Origin: Pseudomonadota bacterium
GTDB taxonomy: Bacteria; Desulfobacterota; JAPLJL01
Assembly: GCA_026388655.1 (NCBI GenBank)
Contig: JAPLJI010000182.1
Span: 1 to 38,761 of the forward strand
Direction of reading: 5' to 3'
DNA length: 38,761 bases
A program made the translations under genes and the position numbers. Positions 21,624 through 30,398 of the stretch are shown here, in pieces (within the stretch, counting starts at the first letter, position 1; every line of letters begins with the position of its first letter). The notes under the pieces were generated by a model. The model ran no database searches. It was not told where the DNA came from and saw only the letters and a list, made by a program, of their open reading frames with translations.

Positions 21624-24497
21624 TCATTTAACTGGAAACATGGTTTTAAAATCGATCACCCCCGGATGCATCAGGTCCGCCGGGTCCATCATCTTCCGGA
21701 CTTTTTTATAAATATCGGTGTAAACCCCCCAGCGGGAGAGCTGCATTTCCCCCAGGTCGTGCATGTTCCGGATGAAAAGCCCGCCGTGATCGAGCTGCAG
21801 CTCGGCCGCCTTGCGGATGATCTTGGTGGCCCGCTTGATCGAGTCCGGGTTCCCATGATCCCACCACCAGTCGAACTCGCAGGTCCCGCCGCGGGCGAAG
21901 GGCATCGGGCCCTGGATGTCGCAGCCGGACATCGCCATCTCGATGGTGAATTTGGGATCGGCCGGCTTCCAGTATTTGGCGATCAATTGTTTATATTGCT
22001 GGTCCATCTCCGGGACCTTCTCCACCTTGATGTAGCAGGCCAGCCACTGGAAAGCCCCCTGGAAAGCGGTGACCTTGTTCCCCCGGGTCCCGAGGCTTCG
22101 TTTCATCGGATCGTTGGTGGTCAATTCCGCCATCCCAAGCGTCATCGGGTCGATCATCGTCATCCCGTGTTTTTCCATTATCTGCTCGAGCTTCTTGGCT
22201 TTAATCTCCACCTGCTTTTCGTCCAAACCCGAAAAGAGGCTCAGAAGAAAATGCTTGGGGACCATCTGTACCAGATCGTAAGGGTTAGCGCCCACTAGCC
22301 CCGCGGTCCCGGCGGCCAGCACCCCGTGGTGGAACTTGTAGAGGAACTCGCAGAAATTCAGCTGGGAGAGATCGTAAATGGCATTGCAGGAGTTCACGCA
22401 GTCCGTGTAATCGTCCACGAAGGAGGCTCCCCCCAGGATCCGCTCGGATTTGAAATCGGGGAAGAGCTTCACCCTCATCTCCGTGCAGATCCCGAAGGCC
22501 CCGTCGGCGTTCAGGAACATTCCGGCGATCTCCGGACCCGGGCCGTATTGCAGGGCGATCCCCTCCACCCCCGGGACCGCGTTAGGGCCGATGTTGAGGA
22601 TCTCCCCGTTGGGCAGGACGAATTTCATGTCCACGATCAATTCGGCGTTCGGACCGTATTTGACCGCCGACCCCGCACCGCCCCGGGAAACGTAATTCGC
22701 CAGGATGGAAATGCTCCCGAAGGTCATCGGCAAAATCGGTTTCAGGGTGAAATCGTCGGTTTCATGCTTGCGCGCGTCCATCCAGAGCGCCCGCATCCGC
22801 ACGTGGGGTTCGACCACCGCGGTCATGGAATCGGGATCGATCTCAAGGAGGCGGGTCATCCGGCGGAGGTCCACCAGGATGCCCCCGTGCCGGGGCAGGG
22901 TCAGGCCCCCGTGGTTAAAGCCGGTGGAAAGGGGCACCACCGGCAGGCCGTATTCGTAAGCCACCTCCATGATCGCCTGGATGTCGGCGGTGTTTTTCGG
23001 CAGAGCCACGATATCCGGGCGCTGTCCGGGAGTAACGGTGAAGTCGCGGGCATAGCTGGAAAGATCAACGGGGTGATCGCTGACCCACTCATCCCCGAGA
23101 GCTTTTTTCAAAACCCCGACCGCTTCCGTCAAGGTATCCGTGGTCAGGGTGGGGATTTCAAACTGGGTCTTGATCTGCGCCTGGGGATCAAACAGGTAAT
23201 CCACCTGGGGGTTTAAAATCCCCTCGGGATCCATCAGCTGCTTGATCCGCCGGAGGTGCCGGCGATAGCCGGGAATGGACTTGTAGATCTCGCGGGCCAG
23301 CTCGCCCCGGGGCAGGTCAAAGAAGGCCCCGGCCTTGGCGAGTTTGAGGGAAATCTTTTGCGCGTCCACCTGCCCCCCTTCCGGGAACAGGTCGAAAATG
23401 GAATAACAGTTCCGGCCCCGGCAGATGGAAACCAGGCATTCCCCCACTTCCGAATCTCTGAACTTGGCCTCTTTCAGGCCGGAATACGCGGCCGCCCGCA
23501 GGCGGGAATTGTTTCGATATGCGGAGTAGTAAGCCACCTGGTTCGGGGAAGCCGGCCGCCAGGGCAGGTCGATCCGGTTGAGCAATTCCCCTTCCCACTC
23601 CCGGGCCTCTTTTCCGCCCTCTTTTTTCACATACCGGTCCGCCCACTCTTCCTCGTAATCGGCCAGCTCGGCGTAGGCCTCGAACCCGACGATCAGGAGA
23701 TAAAGGGGGAAATTCCCTTTCCCCAGAAGCCCGCGGAGGTAGCGGGCGTTACAGCCGATATATTCCTGCCCGACTTCGCGGCGGCAGGCGTCACGCATGA
23801 CCTTGACCAGGTCTTCGTATCGCCCGAAGGAGTAGCACCGGACCAAGCGTCTCTCCATGTTCGGATAACACATCAGGCTGGCCCGGGTGAAAATCCCGAA
23901 GGTGTCTTCCGAACCGTTATACCACTTCGACAGACTCGGGCCGGCGTCCTCCTTGTAATCCACCCCGTCCTCGGAAATCGAGTGGGTCCCGGTCTTGTGA
24001 ATCTGCCCGTCGGCCAGGACCACCCTGAGGTTCAGCACCTGGACCTCCGCGAATTTCCCCGCCGCCTTCAAAACATTCCGATGCACCAGGCATTCCGCGA
24101 CCGATTCGGAGCGGGCCGCCACCGGGGTAAACACCCGCATGCCGTGGGGTTTGAGATCCTGGTTGATCTGCTCGAAGCTCACCCCCCGCTGGACATGCAC
24201 GATCAGGTTCCGGCGGTCGATCTTCTCGATCTTGTTCTGTTTTTTAAAATTGATGATTATCCCGTCGCTCCCCGCGACCCGGGCGGGCAGGGGATAACCG
24301 AAACTGGTATAAACCGGGACCTTTTCCTTGCCGGCGAAGCGCACCACTTCCTGCACTTCCTCGGTGGAAGCGGGCAGGACCGCCACCGCCTTGGCCTCCA
24401 GAACCTCTCCATCGAAATAGGCGGAAAACGCCTGGGCATCAGATAATATCTTGTGCTTTCCGATTAATTGACCGATCCGATCGCTCAATCCGCTCAT
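21624..24497 (-). CDS. 957-residue flavoprotein with two tandem GlcD/VAO-type FAD modules
   Basis: Two FAD-binding-4/FAD-oxidase-C modules lie in one chain. Module 1 (about 1-465): AVLPASTEEVQEVVRFA, VHVQRGVSFEQINQDL, VLNLRVVLADGQIHKTGT, WYNGSEDTFGIFTRAS, ending LMDPEGILNPQVDY. Module 2 (about 470-957): IVALPKNTADIQAIMEVA, PVVPLSTGFNHGG, AVVEPHVRMRAL, NYVSRGGAGSAVKYG, MKFVLPNGEILNIG, ADGAFGICTEMRVKLFP, ending MMDPADLMHPGVIDF. Each ends with the MDPxxxxxPG/Q tail of GlcD-type enzymes. Module 2 keeps the flavin loop better than module 1 (PVYTSFGYPLPARV). Normal GlcD-type subunits are 450-500 residues. The reaction is probably oxidation of a 2-hydroxy acid or alcohol. AAGGAGGGG precedes the ATG. 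Confidence 0.92.
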   Translation of the reverse strand: MSGLSDRIGQLIGKHKILSDAQAFSAYFDGEVLEAKAVAVLPASTEEVQEVVRFAGKEKVPVYTSFGYPLPARVAGSDGIIINFKKQNKIEKIDRRNLIVHVQRGVSFEQINQDLKPHGMRVFTPVAARSESVAECLVHRNVLKAAGKFAEVQVLNLRVVLADGQIHKTGTHSISEDGVDYKEDAGPSLSKWYNGSEDTFGIFTRASLMCYPNMERRLVRCYSFGRYEDLVKVMRDACRREVGQEYIGCNARYLRGLLGKGNFPLYLLIVGFEAYAELADYEEEWADRYVKKEGGKEAREWEGELLNRIDLPWRPASPNQVAYYSAYRNNSRLRAAAYSGLKEAKFRDSEVGECLVSICRGRNCYSIFDLFPEGGQVDAQKISLKLAKAGAFFDLPRGELAREIYKSIPGYRRHLRRIKQLMDPEGILNPQVDYLFDPQAQIKTQFEIPTLTTDTLTEAVGVLKKALGDEWVSDHPVDLSSYARDFTVTPGQRPDIVALPKNTADIQAIMEVAYEYGLPVVPLSTGFNHGGLTLPRHGGILVDLRRMTRLLEIDPDSMTAVVEPHVRMRALWMDARKHETDDFTLKPILPMTFGSISILANYVSRGGAGSAVKYGPNAELIVDMKFVLPNGEILNIGPNAVPGVEGIALQYGPGPEIAGMFLNADGAFGICTEMRVKLFPDFKSERILGGASFVDDYTDCVNSCNAIYDLSQLNFCEFLYKFHHGVLAAGTAGLVGANPYDLVQMVPKHFLLSLFSGLDEKQVEIKAKKLEQIMEKHGMTMIDPMTLGMAELTTNDPMKRSLGTRGNKVTAFQGAFQWLACYIKVEKVPEMDQQYKQLIAKYWKPADPKFTIEMAMSGCDIQGPMPFARGGTCEFDWWWDHGNPDSIKRATKIIRKAAELQLDHGGLFIRNMHDLGEMQLSRWGVYTDIYKKVRKMMDPADLMHPGVIDFKTMFPVK

Positions 24498-24510
24498 GCA
24501 CCCCTCCTTC

Positions 24511-24540
24511 AGAATAATATTTTGACTAGCTGCGTCAAAA
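24511..24540 (-). promoter_or_regulatory. Promoter and operator-like palindrome of the flavoprotein/Fe-S operon
   Basis: The 7-bp inverted repeat TTTTGAC-TAGCTGC-GTCAAAA is perfect (24520-24540). On the minus strand its arm supplies the -35 box TTGACG (24538-24533), 16 bases from TATTCT (24516-24511). A dimeric regulator bound here would cover the promoter. Transcription start would fall very near the ribosome binding site, giving a short leader. Confidence 0.55.
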
Positions 24541-24604
24541 ATAAGTATAAATCACTCTTTTTTTCTTGGGAAGGGGGGGAATCCGGTTCCGAGGGAAAAA
24601 ATGG

Positions 24605-26776
24605 CTACGGCGCTTTGTATTCAACTTTTAAGAGTTTTACCTGATGTTCTTCGAGCCGCAACGATATTTTTTCATCTTTAACCTTGATCTTTTCCCCGCT
24701 GAAAGCCTCGGTGATCTCCCGGGGGGATGAGGAACTGAGCCAAGCGGTATCGATTTCGAACTCCCGGGCCTCGCCTCTCCAGTTGAAGAAAGCCAGATAA
24801 CCTGCCTGATCTCCGCCGGCGAGCCACCAGATCGAAGGCGCCCGGCTTTCCCCCGCGAGATCCATCACGGGTGATGAAAAAAGGTTTTGACTCGGCGCAT
24901 CGAAAAGGTCGAGAGGAACCGCCGGTTTTCCAATTTTGGCGATTTCCAGAATGACCGGGTCGGTGGCAATTTTAAGCCGGTCTTCCTCCAGGCTGGCCAG
25001 ATTGTCCCCGAGCAGGAAAATCCCTCCCGCCATCACGTTGGCCACGGCGAACATTTTCGCCTCTTCGAGGGTCAGGGGATCCCGCAAAAGGAGCTGGTCG
25101 GGATCGTTCAGGAACCAGTTTCCCCCGGTGAAAAAGCGGGAAGCGGTATTCCGGGCTTCGTGGACGAGAAAGTTATAACTCGGGTTTCCCCCGCCGACCG
25201 CCTCGTAGGCAATATCGGGGCCGGTCCGGAAAGCATGGGCGTGTCCGAGGGTGGGAAGCATCGGAGCGCCGCAGGCGAGAATGAACATATCCTCCCCCGC
25301 CGCCTTCCTGATGATTTCCAGGCCGCGGTGGTAGGCCTGCATGCTGGTGATCTTGGGATCATGACGGACCCCTTCAAAGGCCTCGGCGAAAATGAAATCT
25401 ATTTTGAGCATCCGGAAACCGGCATCCCGAATCCCGCCGATCACGCCGCTCAGCCAGGTTTCCGCGTCCGGATGCGTCACGTCCAGGATGGCGTGGGTGG
25501 CGCGGAGCGGCTGTTGATTGGCAATCAGATCCCCGTTCTGGTCATGAAGAAACCAGTCGGGATGATCATCCACCAGGTCTGAATCCATGCTAACCAGGAA
25601 GGGAGCGATCCAGATACCCGGCCAGAGCCCGGCGGATTCGATCTCCCCCGCGACGGCGTCAAGCCCGGAGGGGAATTTTTGGTTGTTGGTCCATTCCCCC
25701 CAGCGGGGCATATAACCGTCATCAAGCTGGACCAGGTTGAAGCCATAGGTCGAAAGCTCCTCCCTGACGAAATTGAAATTTTCAAGTATGTCTTCCTCTT
25801 TCACCTGCGAATAATAGTAGTACCAACTCGCCCACCCCCAGGGACGGTCCCCCTTCCAGACCAGGGGCGGGGTTATCTCCGCCGCGGCCCGGGCGTAGCG
25901 GTTCAGTCCGGCAACCGGGTCCTGGTCCGCGCCCAGGTAAACCGGATCGAACTCCAGCGATTCACCCGGCGCGAGGGTTACCCGGTCTCCGGTCATCCCT
26001 TCCACCACCCGAAGGTCCACGAGCTCCGCATCATCCTTGAATTCCACCCCGAGATAGGTTTTAAAAAGATTCGCGGAAAGCGCCCCCATGATCAGGATCA
26101 GGGGTGAATGCGGTGACTTGAGGGCCGTCATCCACCAGGAAAGCCCCGGCTGATCCCCGAACCAATCATCATTATCACCGCCGGATTGAAAGGTTCCAGC
26201 TTCCCGAGGTAAACCCGGATCACCGAAGCTGATTTTTATCGGACCGGTAAAACTCCAGGATTGATAGCCGTTGTGCAAAATTGATAATTCATTTTCTTCA
26301 TTTCCGGCAAAATCAATTCCCTCATTCCCACTTGAGGATTCTGATTCAAAAGAAAGAATCTCCGCTCCCGGGATTATCATTTCGCTATTGGTTGAGTTTG
26401 TCGCTTTAAAACTGATTTGGAGATATTCACTGTTTGAGCCCTGAATCACCTTAAATTCAAGATCGGGCGCGCCGGATTTCCCTGAAAGTATCCAAGTCGT
26501 CCGGTCAGGAATAATATTCGTTACCTGGTTTGGATATTCGTTCGAAGAAAACCAGGCAACCCCGCCGGGTTGTGAGACCGCAATCCGGACATGCCCTACC
26601 CCCGCCAAACCTTGATCTTCCGAACCGAAAACAAAACCACCGTTTTGGGTATCGATAAAGTAACCCAGCGGAACAGCGGTTATCGGGGTTTCCATTTTTT
26701 TCGATTCCCCGCCACAACCGAACATCAGATGAAAAGCCAGCAAAACAGACAGAGTCAAGAAAAATGGTTTTCTCAT
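24605..26776 (-). CDS. Lipoprotein alpha-galactosidase-like glycoside hydrolase (GH36/clan GH-D)
   Basis: 723 residues. The lipobox LMFG-C21 predicts a lipid-anchored protein. An N-terminal beta-sandwich (about 35-290) contains HNGYQSWSF. The TIM barrel follows: WGWASWYYYY, NLVQLDDGYMPRWGEW, GLWPGIWIAPFLVSMDS, DVTHPDAETWL, MLKIDFIFAEA with nucleophile D460, LACGAPMLPTLGHA, and acid/base D521 in FRTGPDIAYEA. The C-terminal domain has LAGGDQAGYLAFFNWRGEAREFEI. Clan GH-D members cleave alpha-galactosides, or alpha-N-acetylgalactosaminides in related families. Acting outside the cytoplasm, it may feed galactose. The flanking flavoprotein operon is on the same strand but has its own promoter. No transporter is adjacent. 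Confidence 0.9.
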   Translation of the reverse strand: MRKPFFLTLSVLLAFHLMFGCGGESKKMETPITAVPLGYFIDTQNGGFVFGSEDQGLAGVGHVRIAVSQPGGVAWFSSNEYPNQVTNIIPDRTTWILSGKSGAPDLEFKVIQGSNSEYLQISFKATNSTNSEMIIPGAEILSFESESSSGNEGIDFAGNEENELSILHNGYQSWSFTGPIKISFGDPGLPREAGTFQSGGDNDDWFGDQPGLSWWMTALKSPHSPLILIMGALSANLFKTYLGVEFKDDAELVDLRVVEGMTGDRVTLAPGESLEFDPVYLGADQDPVAGLNRYARAAAEITPPLVWKGDRPWGWASWYYYYSQVKEEDILENFNFVREELSTYGFNLVQLDDGYMPRWGEWTNNQKFPSGLDAVAGEIESAGLWPGIWIAPFLVSMDSDLVDDHPDWFLHDQNGDLIANQQPLRATHAILDVTHPDAETWLSGVIGGIRDAGFRMLKIDFIFAEAFEGVRHDPKITSMQAYHRGLEIIRKAAGEDMFILACGAPMLPTLGHAHAFRTGPDIAYEAVGGGNPSYNFLVHEARNTASRFFTGGNWFLNDPDQLLLRDPLTLEEAKMFAVANVMAGGIFLLGDNLASLEEDRLKIATDPVILEIAKIGKPAVPLDLFDAPSQNLFSSPVMDLAGESRAPSIWWLAGGDQAGYLAFFNWRGEAREFEIDTAWLSSSSPREITEAFSGEKIKVKDEKISLRLEEHQVKLLKVEYKAP

Positions 26777-26814
26777 TTAAAGTTCCGTTATTTTTTCTTT
26801 CGCAGGTTCAATCT

Positions 26815-26981
26815 GGGTTCTTTAGTTTCTCTGGTTTCTCTGGTCTGTTTGGTTAACTGATCATCTGATGTCCAGATATCCAAATCCTGATTTCCTGATA
26901 ACCTGATTCCCTGTATTTTTCCGGCCACAATCGTCGAGCAAGCTCGACCACTACATTCGATTACTTGCCACCTGCTACCTG
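26815..26981. repeat. Word-repeat tract with GTCGAG palindrome
   Basis: TTTCTCTGGTCTGTTTGG words and TGATGTCCAGATATCCAAATC words fill the gap, and CACCTGCTACCTGCTACTTG units end it. A palindrome GTCGAGCAAGCTCGAC lies at 26933-26948. The stop codon of the radical SAM gene (TAG on the minus strand) falls inside the last repeat word. Confidence 0.7.
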
Positions 26982-27926
26982 CTACTTGTTTTTCGCTATC
27001 CAGTACCCCTTTTCCCCGTGCTGTTTGAGATTGATTTTGCCCTCTTCGAGAAGCCGGTTCAGGGCCTTCTCCGCCTCCTTCATTTCCAATCCCATCCCCG
27101 CGGCGATCTCCTCCGCGGTCACCGGCCGCCGGGAGGCGGTCTCCAGGATTCTCTCTTCCACCGGTCCTGATTGAACCTTCGCCGAAGAATGCCTGGACCC
27201 GGCGATTACTTCTGCCGGGGGCCCGAAAAATTCCTTGAGCTCCTGCAGATGCTCATCCACCAATGGCAAAGCTGAGCTTTCCGTGCCCGGGCGGGCGACC
27301 GTGTTCAATTGGATCCGATCCGGATGCAGGGAAAGGGCCACCTCCCGGAGCAATTCCACTTCTTCAGGTGTATCGTTTATGCCCCTGATCAGCAGGATTT
27401 CCAGCCAGATCTCGCCCGAGAATTCCTCCCGGAACTGTTGAAGGCCGGAGATAATCTGGTCAACCCGCAGGGAAGAATGCGGACGATTGACCCGGGCGAA
27501 AGCCTCCGGGCTGACCGCGTCCAGGGAAGGAAGAACGATATCCGCTGATTTTAAAGCACCTCTTACTCTGGGATCGGATAGAAGGGTCGAGTTGGTGATC
27601 ACCGCCAGGGGAATCGAGGTGATCTTTTTCACCTCCTGGATTATTTCTTCCAAATCCAGATGCAAAGTCGGCTCGCCCGAGCCGGAAATAGTTATGTAGT
27701 CCGGCCGGTTCCCGGTCCGCAGGAATTGAATCATCTCCCCTATAATTTCCCTGGGCGGAACGAAGGACTGACGCTTCACCACTTTGTCGGTGGTTTTGCC
27801 CAGCTCGCAGTAAACGCAGTCCAGGGAGCAGGTCTTGAAGGGAACCGGGTCTATCCCGAGGGAAAGCTTAAGCCGCCGGGAAACCACCGGCCCGAAAAGG
27901 TAATGGCGTTTTGAGGACTTGGTCAT
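26982..27926 (-). CDS. Radical SAM protein with C-terminal winged-helix domain
   Basis: 314 residues. The radical SAM cluster motif is C33-xxx-C37-xx-C40 (KTCSLDCVYCELG), preceded by LFGPVVSRRLKLSLGIDPVPF, which is typical of the COG0731-like radical SAM group. SGSGEPTLHLDLEEII is the GGE-like SAM-binding motif, and VITNSTLL and LPSLDAVSPEAF are the next strands. The C-terminal 70 residues (GPVEERILETASRRPVTAEEIAAGMGLE) form a winged helix. Function in this branch is not assigned: relatives act in tRNA wyosine-type modification or as activases. No substrate protein is adjacent. The gap to GH36 is filled by repeats, so it is probably transcribed alone. Confidence 0.9.
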   Translation of the reverse strand: MTKSSKRHYLFGPVVSRRLKLSLGIDPVPFKTCSLDCVYCELGKTTDKVVKRQSFVPPREIIGEMIQFLRTGNRPDYITISGSGEPTLHLDLEEIIQEVKKITSIPLAVITNSTLLSDPRVRGALKSADIVLPSLDAVSPEAFARVNRPHSSLRVDQIISGLQQFREEFSGEIWLEILLIRGINDTPEEVELLREVALSLHPDRIQLNTVARPGTESSALPLVDEHLQELKEFFGPPAEVIAGSRHSSAKVQSGPVEERILETASRRPVTAEEIAAGMGLEMKEAEKALNRLLEEGKINLKQHGEKGYWIAKNK

Positions 27927-27954
27927 TAAAACTGATTTGTTTTTTATTTATGGC

Positions 27955-28066
27955 TAATATCTTACGCCCGACCGCAGACCGCCGACCGCAGACCGCCGAA
28001 AAAAAATTGTATGATCACTCATTGATTTCGCAGGCTAAAGTCTCTGGTTACCCTCGGACCCTGGAA
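27955..28066. repeat. Word-repeat tract (GACCGCCGACCGCAGACC family)
   Basis: CGACCGCAGACCGCCGACC repeats at 27968-28000, followed by AAAAAAAATTG, a GCAGGCTAAAG word and TTACCCTCGGACCCTGGAACCC words. No gene. It separates the radical SAM start from the DJ-1 stop. Confidence 0.65.
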
Positions 28067-28068
28067 CC

Positions 28069-28683
28069 CTATTTTTTCTGCTTAAGCAGATTAACCACCG
28101 CCCGGGCGAATTCCCTCGCCGCCCCCGGACCGTTGCCGGTGATGATCCGCCCGTCCGTTTCCACGGGGTTACCTGTGTAGCTGGCCCCGGCCTTGGTCAA
28201 TTCTTCCTTCTCCGATTCGAAAACAGTGGCCCTCTTGCCCTTGAGCAGACCCGCCCGGGCCAGGGTAACGGGGGCGATGCATATGGCCCCGACTACCCCA
28301 CCCTGCTCCAGAACCTCCTGGGCCAGCACATGGGCGTCGTGATTATGAAAGTATTCCGACGCCCCCACTCCCCCGATAAAAAGGACGGCGGCCAGGCCCT
28401 GTGGTTTTAAATCCTGGAGCAAAACATCCGGTTTCACTTTCATCCCCAGCATCCCGGTCGCCTCGGTTAGCTTGGAGGAGGCAATTAGTACCATGGCGCC
28501 TGCCTGGATTAAAAGATTTCGGGGTTCTTTGAATTCTTCATCCCGGAATTTCTCGCTGGCGATGACCAGGGCGACCTTCTTTCCCGCCAGGGGTTTTCCC
28601 TCGCCTCCCAGAACTGTTTTCCCCGTGAGAAAACCGGATGCCAGAAAAACCAAGGCCAATGAAACCAGGCCAATTCTTTTCAT
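28069..28683 (-). CDS. DJ-1/PfpI-family protein with a signal peptide
   Basis: 204 residues. An N-terminal hydrophobic segment (MKRIGLVSLALVFLASGFLTG) predicts export, unlike most DJ-1 proteins. The core is KVALVIASEKFRDEEFKEPRNLL, AAVLFIGGVGA and GVVGAICIAPVTLARAGLL, with the nucleophile-elbow cysteine in AICIAP. Next come KRATVFESEKEELTKAGA and RIITGNGPGAAREFARAVV. This matches the ThiJ/PfpI fold. Members serve as glyoxalases, deglycases, chaperones or proteases. A catalytic E near the elbow (SEKFRDEE) is present. A periplasmic location suggests protein quality control or carbonyl detoxification. It has no obvious operon partner. Confidence 0.9.
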   Translation of the reverse strand: MKRIGLVSLALVFLASGFLTGKTVLGGEGKPLAGKKVALVIASEKFRDEEFKEPRNLLIQAGAMVLIASSKLTEATGMLGMKVKPDVLLQDLKPQGLAAVLFIGGVGASEYFHNHDAHVLAQEVLEQGGVVGAICIAPVTLARAGLLKGKRATVFESEKEELTKAGASYTGNPVETDGRIITGNGPGAAREFARAVVNLLKQKK

Positions 28684-28764
28684 TTTTGTTTCCTTACTTA
28701 ATGAATGAATTCGGAAATATTCTAGCCGAATCGATTTTTGTTCTCCACGGAAGGATCCGACCGC

Positions 28765-29466
28765 TTACCGGATCATCGTGATCAGGTCTTTGATCTCGTG
28801 GGCGAACTTGTCCTTGCCTCCATCCGAGGCCCGGAGATCCTCAACCAGGCGGAGGAAGTAGGAAAGCGGGAGACTGAAAATAATATCATCATCCCCGAAA
28901 CCGCCGAATTCTTTTCCGACCGTTTCGGGATAAGTGACCGTGGGTTTATCCAGGGAGATTGGATTGGCGATCGCGCCCTGGCAGATGGCCGAATAAAAAT
29001 GCGGGATCATCAGATTACCTTCCCGAAAATTAATGATGGAATGGATCCGGTGCGCCTGGTGGGCGTTGATGAGCAGGAGGACCAGCTCCGGCTCGTCCAC
29101 CTCTTTTTCCAGCGGCTTTAAAACCAGGTAATCGCGGGGGGCCGGGCGGGGCTTGGGAATGGAATCAAACCACTTTTCCGCCAGTTCCTCGCTGGCGAAC
29201 AACTTTTCCCCGTGGGTCAGAAACAGGACCAGACCGGGGCGGTAATCGTCAAATCCGAACCAGTGAACCGCCCCGGGGCAGGTGGTGGATTCCCGGTTGA
29301 GGCTCATCACCCTTCCCTTGAAAGCCTGGAAGATGGCGTTGCAGCCGAACCGCTTGGAAACGGGCGCGGCCGGGTCCGGTTCAGCGCAGTAGCTGGCCGC
29401 GACCGGGGGATACCTCAACCCCAGGTAATCGCTGACTTCCTTTACCGCCCCTTCCCAGCGCGACAT
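28765..29466 (-). CDS. DUF169 family protein
   Basis: 233 residues. YLGLRYPPVAASYCAEPDP at the start, CNAIFQAFKGRVMSLNRESTTCPGAVHWFGF in the middle, and FYSAICQGAIANPISLDKPTVTYPETVGKEFGG near the C-terminus are the conserved blocks of DUF169 as I know it. Cysteines in YCAEP, CNAI, TTCPGA and AICQGA are spaced so that a metal or cluster site is conceivable. The family is found mostly in anaerobes and archaea and has no proven function. The ATG touches the word-repeat tract, without a Shine-Dalgarno. It is 81 bases upstream of the DJ-1 gene on the same strand, so a shared transcript is possible. Confidence 0.85.
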   Translation of the reverse strand: MSRWEGAVKEVSDYLGLRYPPVAASYCAEPDPAAPVSKRFGCNAIFQAFKGRVMSLNRESTTCPGAVHWFGFDDYRPGLVLFLTHGEKLFASEELAEKWFDSIPKPRPAPRDYLVLKPLEKEVDEPELVLLLINAHQAHRIHSIINFREGNLMIPHFYSAICQGAIANPISLDKPTVTYPETVGKEFGGFGDDDIIFSLPLSYFLRLVEDLRASDGGKDKFAHEIKDLITMIR

Positions 29467-29562
29467 CAGTATTCAATTTACGATTTCAGATTGACGATTG
29501 TAGATTAATTTTTTCATTCTTTCGTAAATCGTCAATCGTCAATCAACAATCGTCAATTTTTC
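29467..29562. repeat. Word-repeat tract (AATCGTCA family), second copy
   Basis: GATTGACGATTGTAGATT and AATCGTCAATCGTCAATC words, the same family as 18546-18698. It fills the whole gap between the DUF169 start and the SDR stop, so it touches a start and a stop codon. Confidence 0.8.
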
Positions 29563-30372
29563 TTACTTCCTGCCGACCCACTTCTCCATGGACTTGCTCG
29601 TCCCCAGGAGGTGCGCGATCCGGTCAAACTGGTTGACGGGCAGGACCGCCTTGATGAGGGGAACAAACTTGACCATGAGCGGTTCCCGGATCATGGGGGC
29701 GTCTTTCTTGAAGGCCGCGTAAATCTTGTCCACCATCTGTTCCGGGGTGAGCCACTTGGTCATCTTGGGAGGCTTGACCCCCGCAAACATCCCGGTGGCG
29801 ACAAAACTCGGGCAGACCGTCGTGAATTTCACGTCTTTCAAACCCATTTTCTTGGTCTCCTGCCGGATGGCTTCGGTCATCCCGACCACCGCGAACTTGC
29901 TGGCGCAGTAGGCCGCCAGGTTTACCACCCCCATCAGCCCGGCCGCGGAGGCCAGGTTGATCACGTGGCCGGCCTTTTTCTCGTACAGGTCCGGCAGAAA
30001 CGCCTTCATCATCCACATCACCGCGTTCACGTTCACGTCGATAGTCTTGAAGAGTCTTTCGTCATCGGCTTCCACGAACGGGGCGCCCCAGACCACCCCG
30101 GCGTTGTTGACCAGGACATCGATCTTGCCGATTTTCTTGTGAATATCAGCGGCCATTTCGTAAACCTTTTTCCGGTCGGTGATGTCGCAAATGTATGTGT
30201 GTATCTCAGCTCCCATCTTCTTGAACTCGGCGGCGGTTTTGTCCAGCGCTTCCTTGTTCACGTCGATCAGGACCAGCCGCGCCCCGTCCTGGGCGAACTT
30301 GATGGACAACAGGCGCCCCATCCCCATCGCCGCCCCGGTGATCACCACGATTTTTCCTTTGACGTCTTTCAT
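29563..30372 (-). CDS. Short-chain dehydrogenase/reductase
   Basis: The track start at 30681 is wrong: it reads into the upstream peptidase gene in another frame. The ATG at 30372 follows GGGAGGAGTG and starts MKDVKGKIVVITGAAMGMGRLL, giving 269 residues. NAD(P)-binding TGAAMGMG; VLIDVNKEALDKTAAEF with an aspartate after the second strand, favouring NAD(H); NNAGVVWG; catalytic S in INLASAAGLMG; and YCASK. The C-terminal part (KPPKMTKWLTPEQMVDKIYAAF and the basic NQFDRIAHLLGTSKSMEKWVGRK) is typical of SDRs acting on bulky or acyl substrates. It lies 26 bases after the P1 peptidase stop, probably one operon. Substrate unknown. Confidence 0.92.
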   Translation of the reverse strand: MKDVKGKIVVITGAAMGMGRLLSIKFAQDGARLVLIDVNKEALDKTAAEFKKMGAEIHTYICDITDRKKVYEMAADIHKKIGKIDVLVNNAGVVWGAPFVEADDERLFKTIDVNVNAVMWMMKAFLPDLYEKKAGHVINLASAAGLMGVVNLAAYCASKFAVVGMTEAIRQETKKMGLKDVKFTTVCPSFVATGMFAGVKPPKMTKWLTPEQMVDKIYAAFKKDAPMIREPLMVKFVPLIKAVLPVNQFDRIAHLLGTSKSMEKWVGRK

Positions 30373-30398
30373 CACTCCTCCCTTGGTAAGGATATTTT

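Noticed and set aside
23256-24446. 396-residue + strand ORF
   Set aside because: Antisense to the flavoprotein; no motif and typical high-GC shadow composition.
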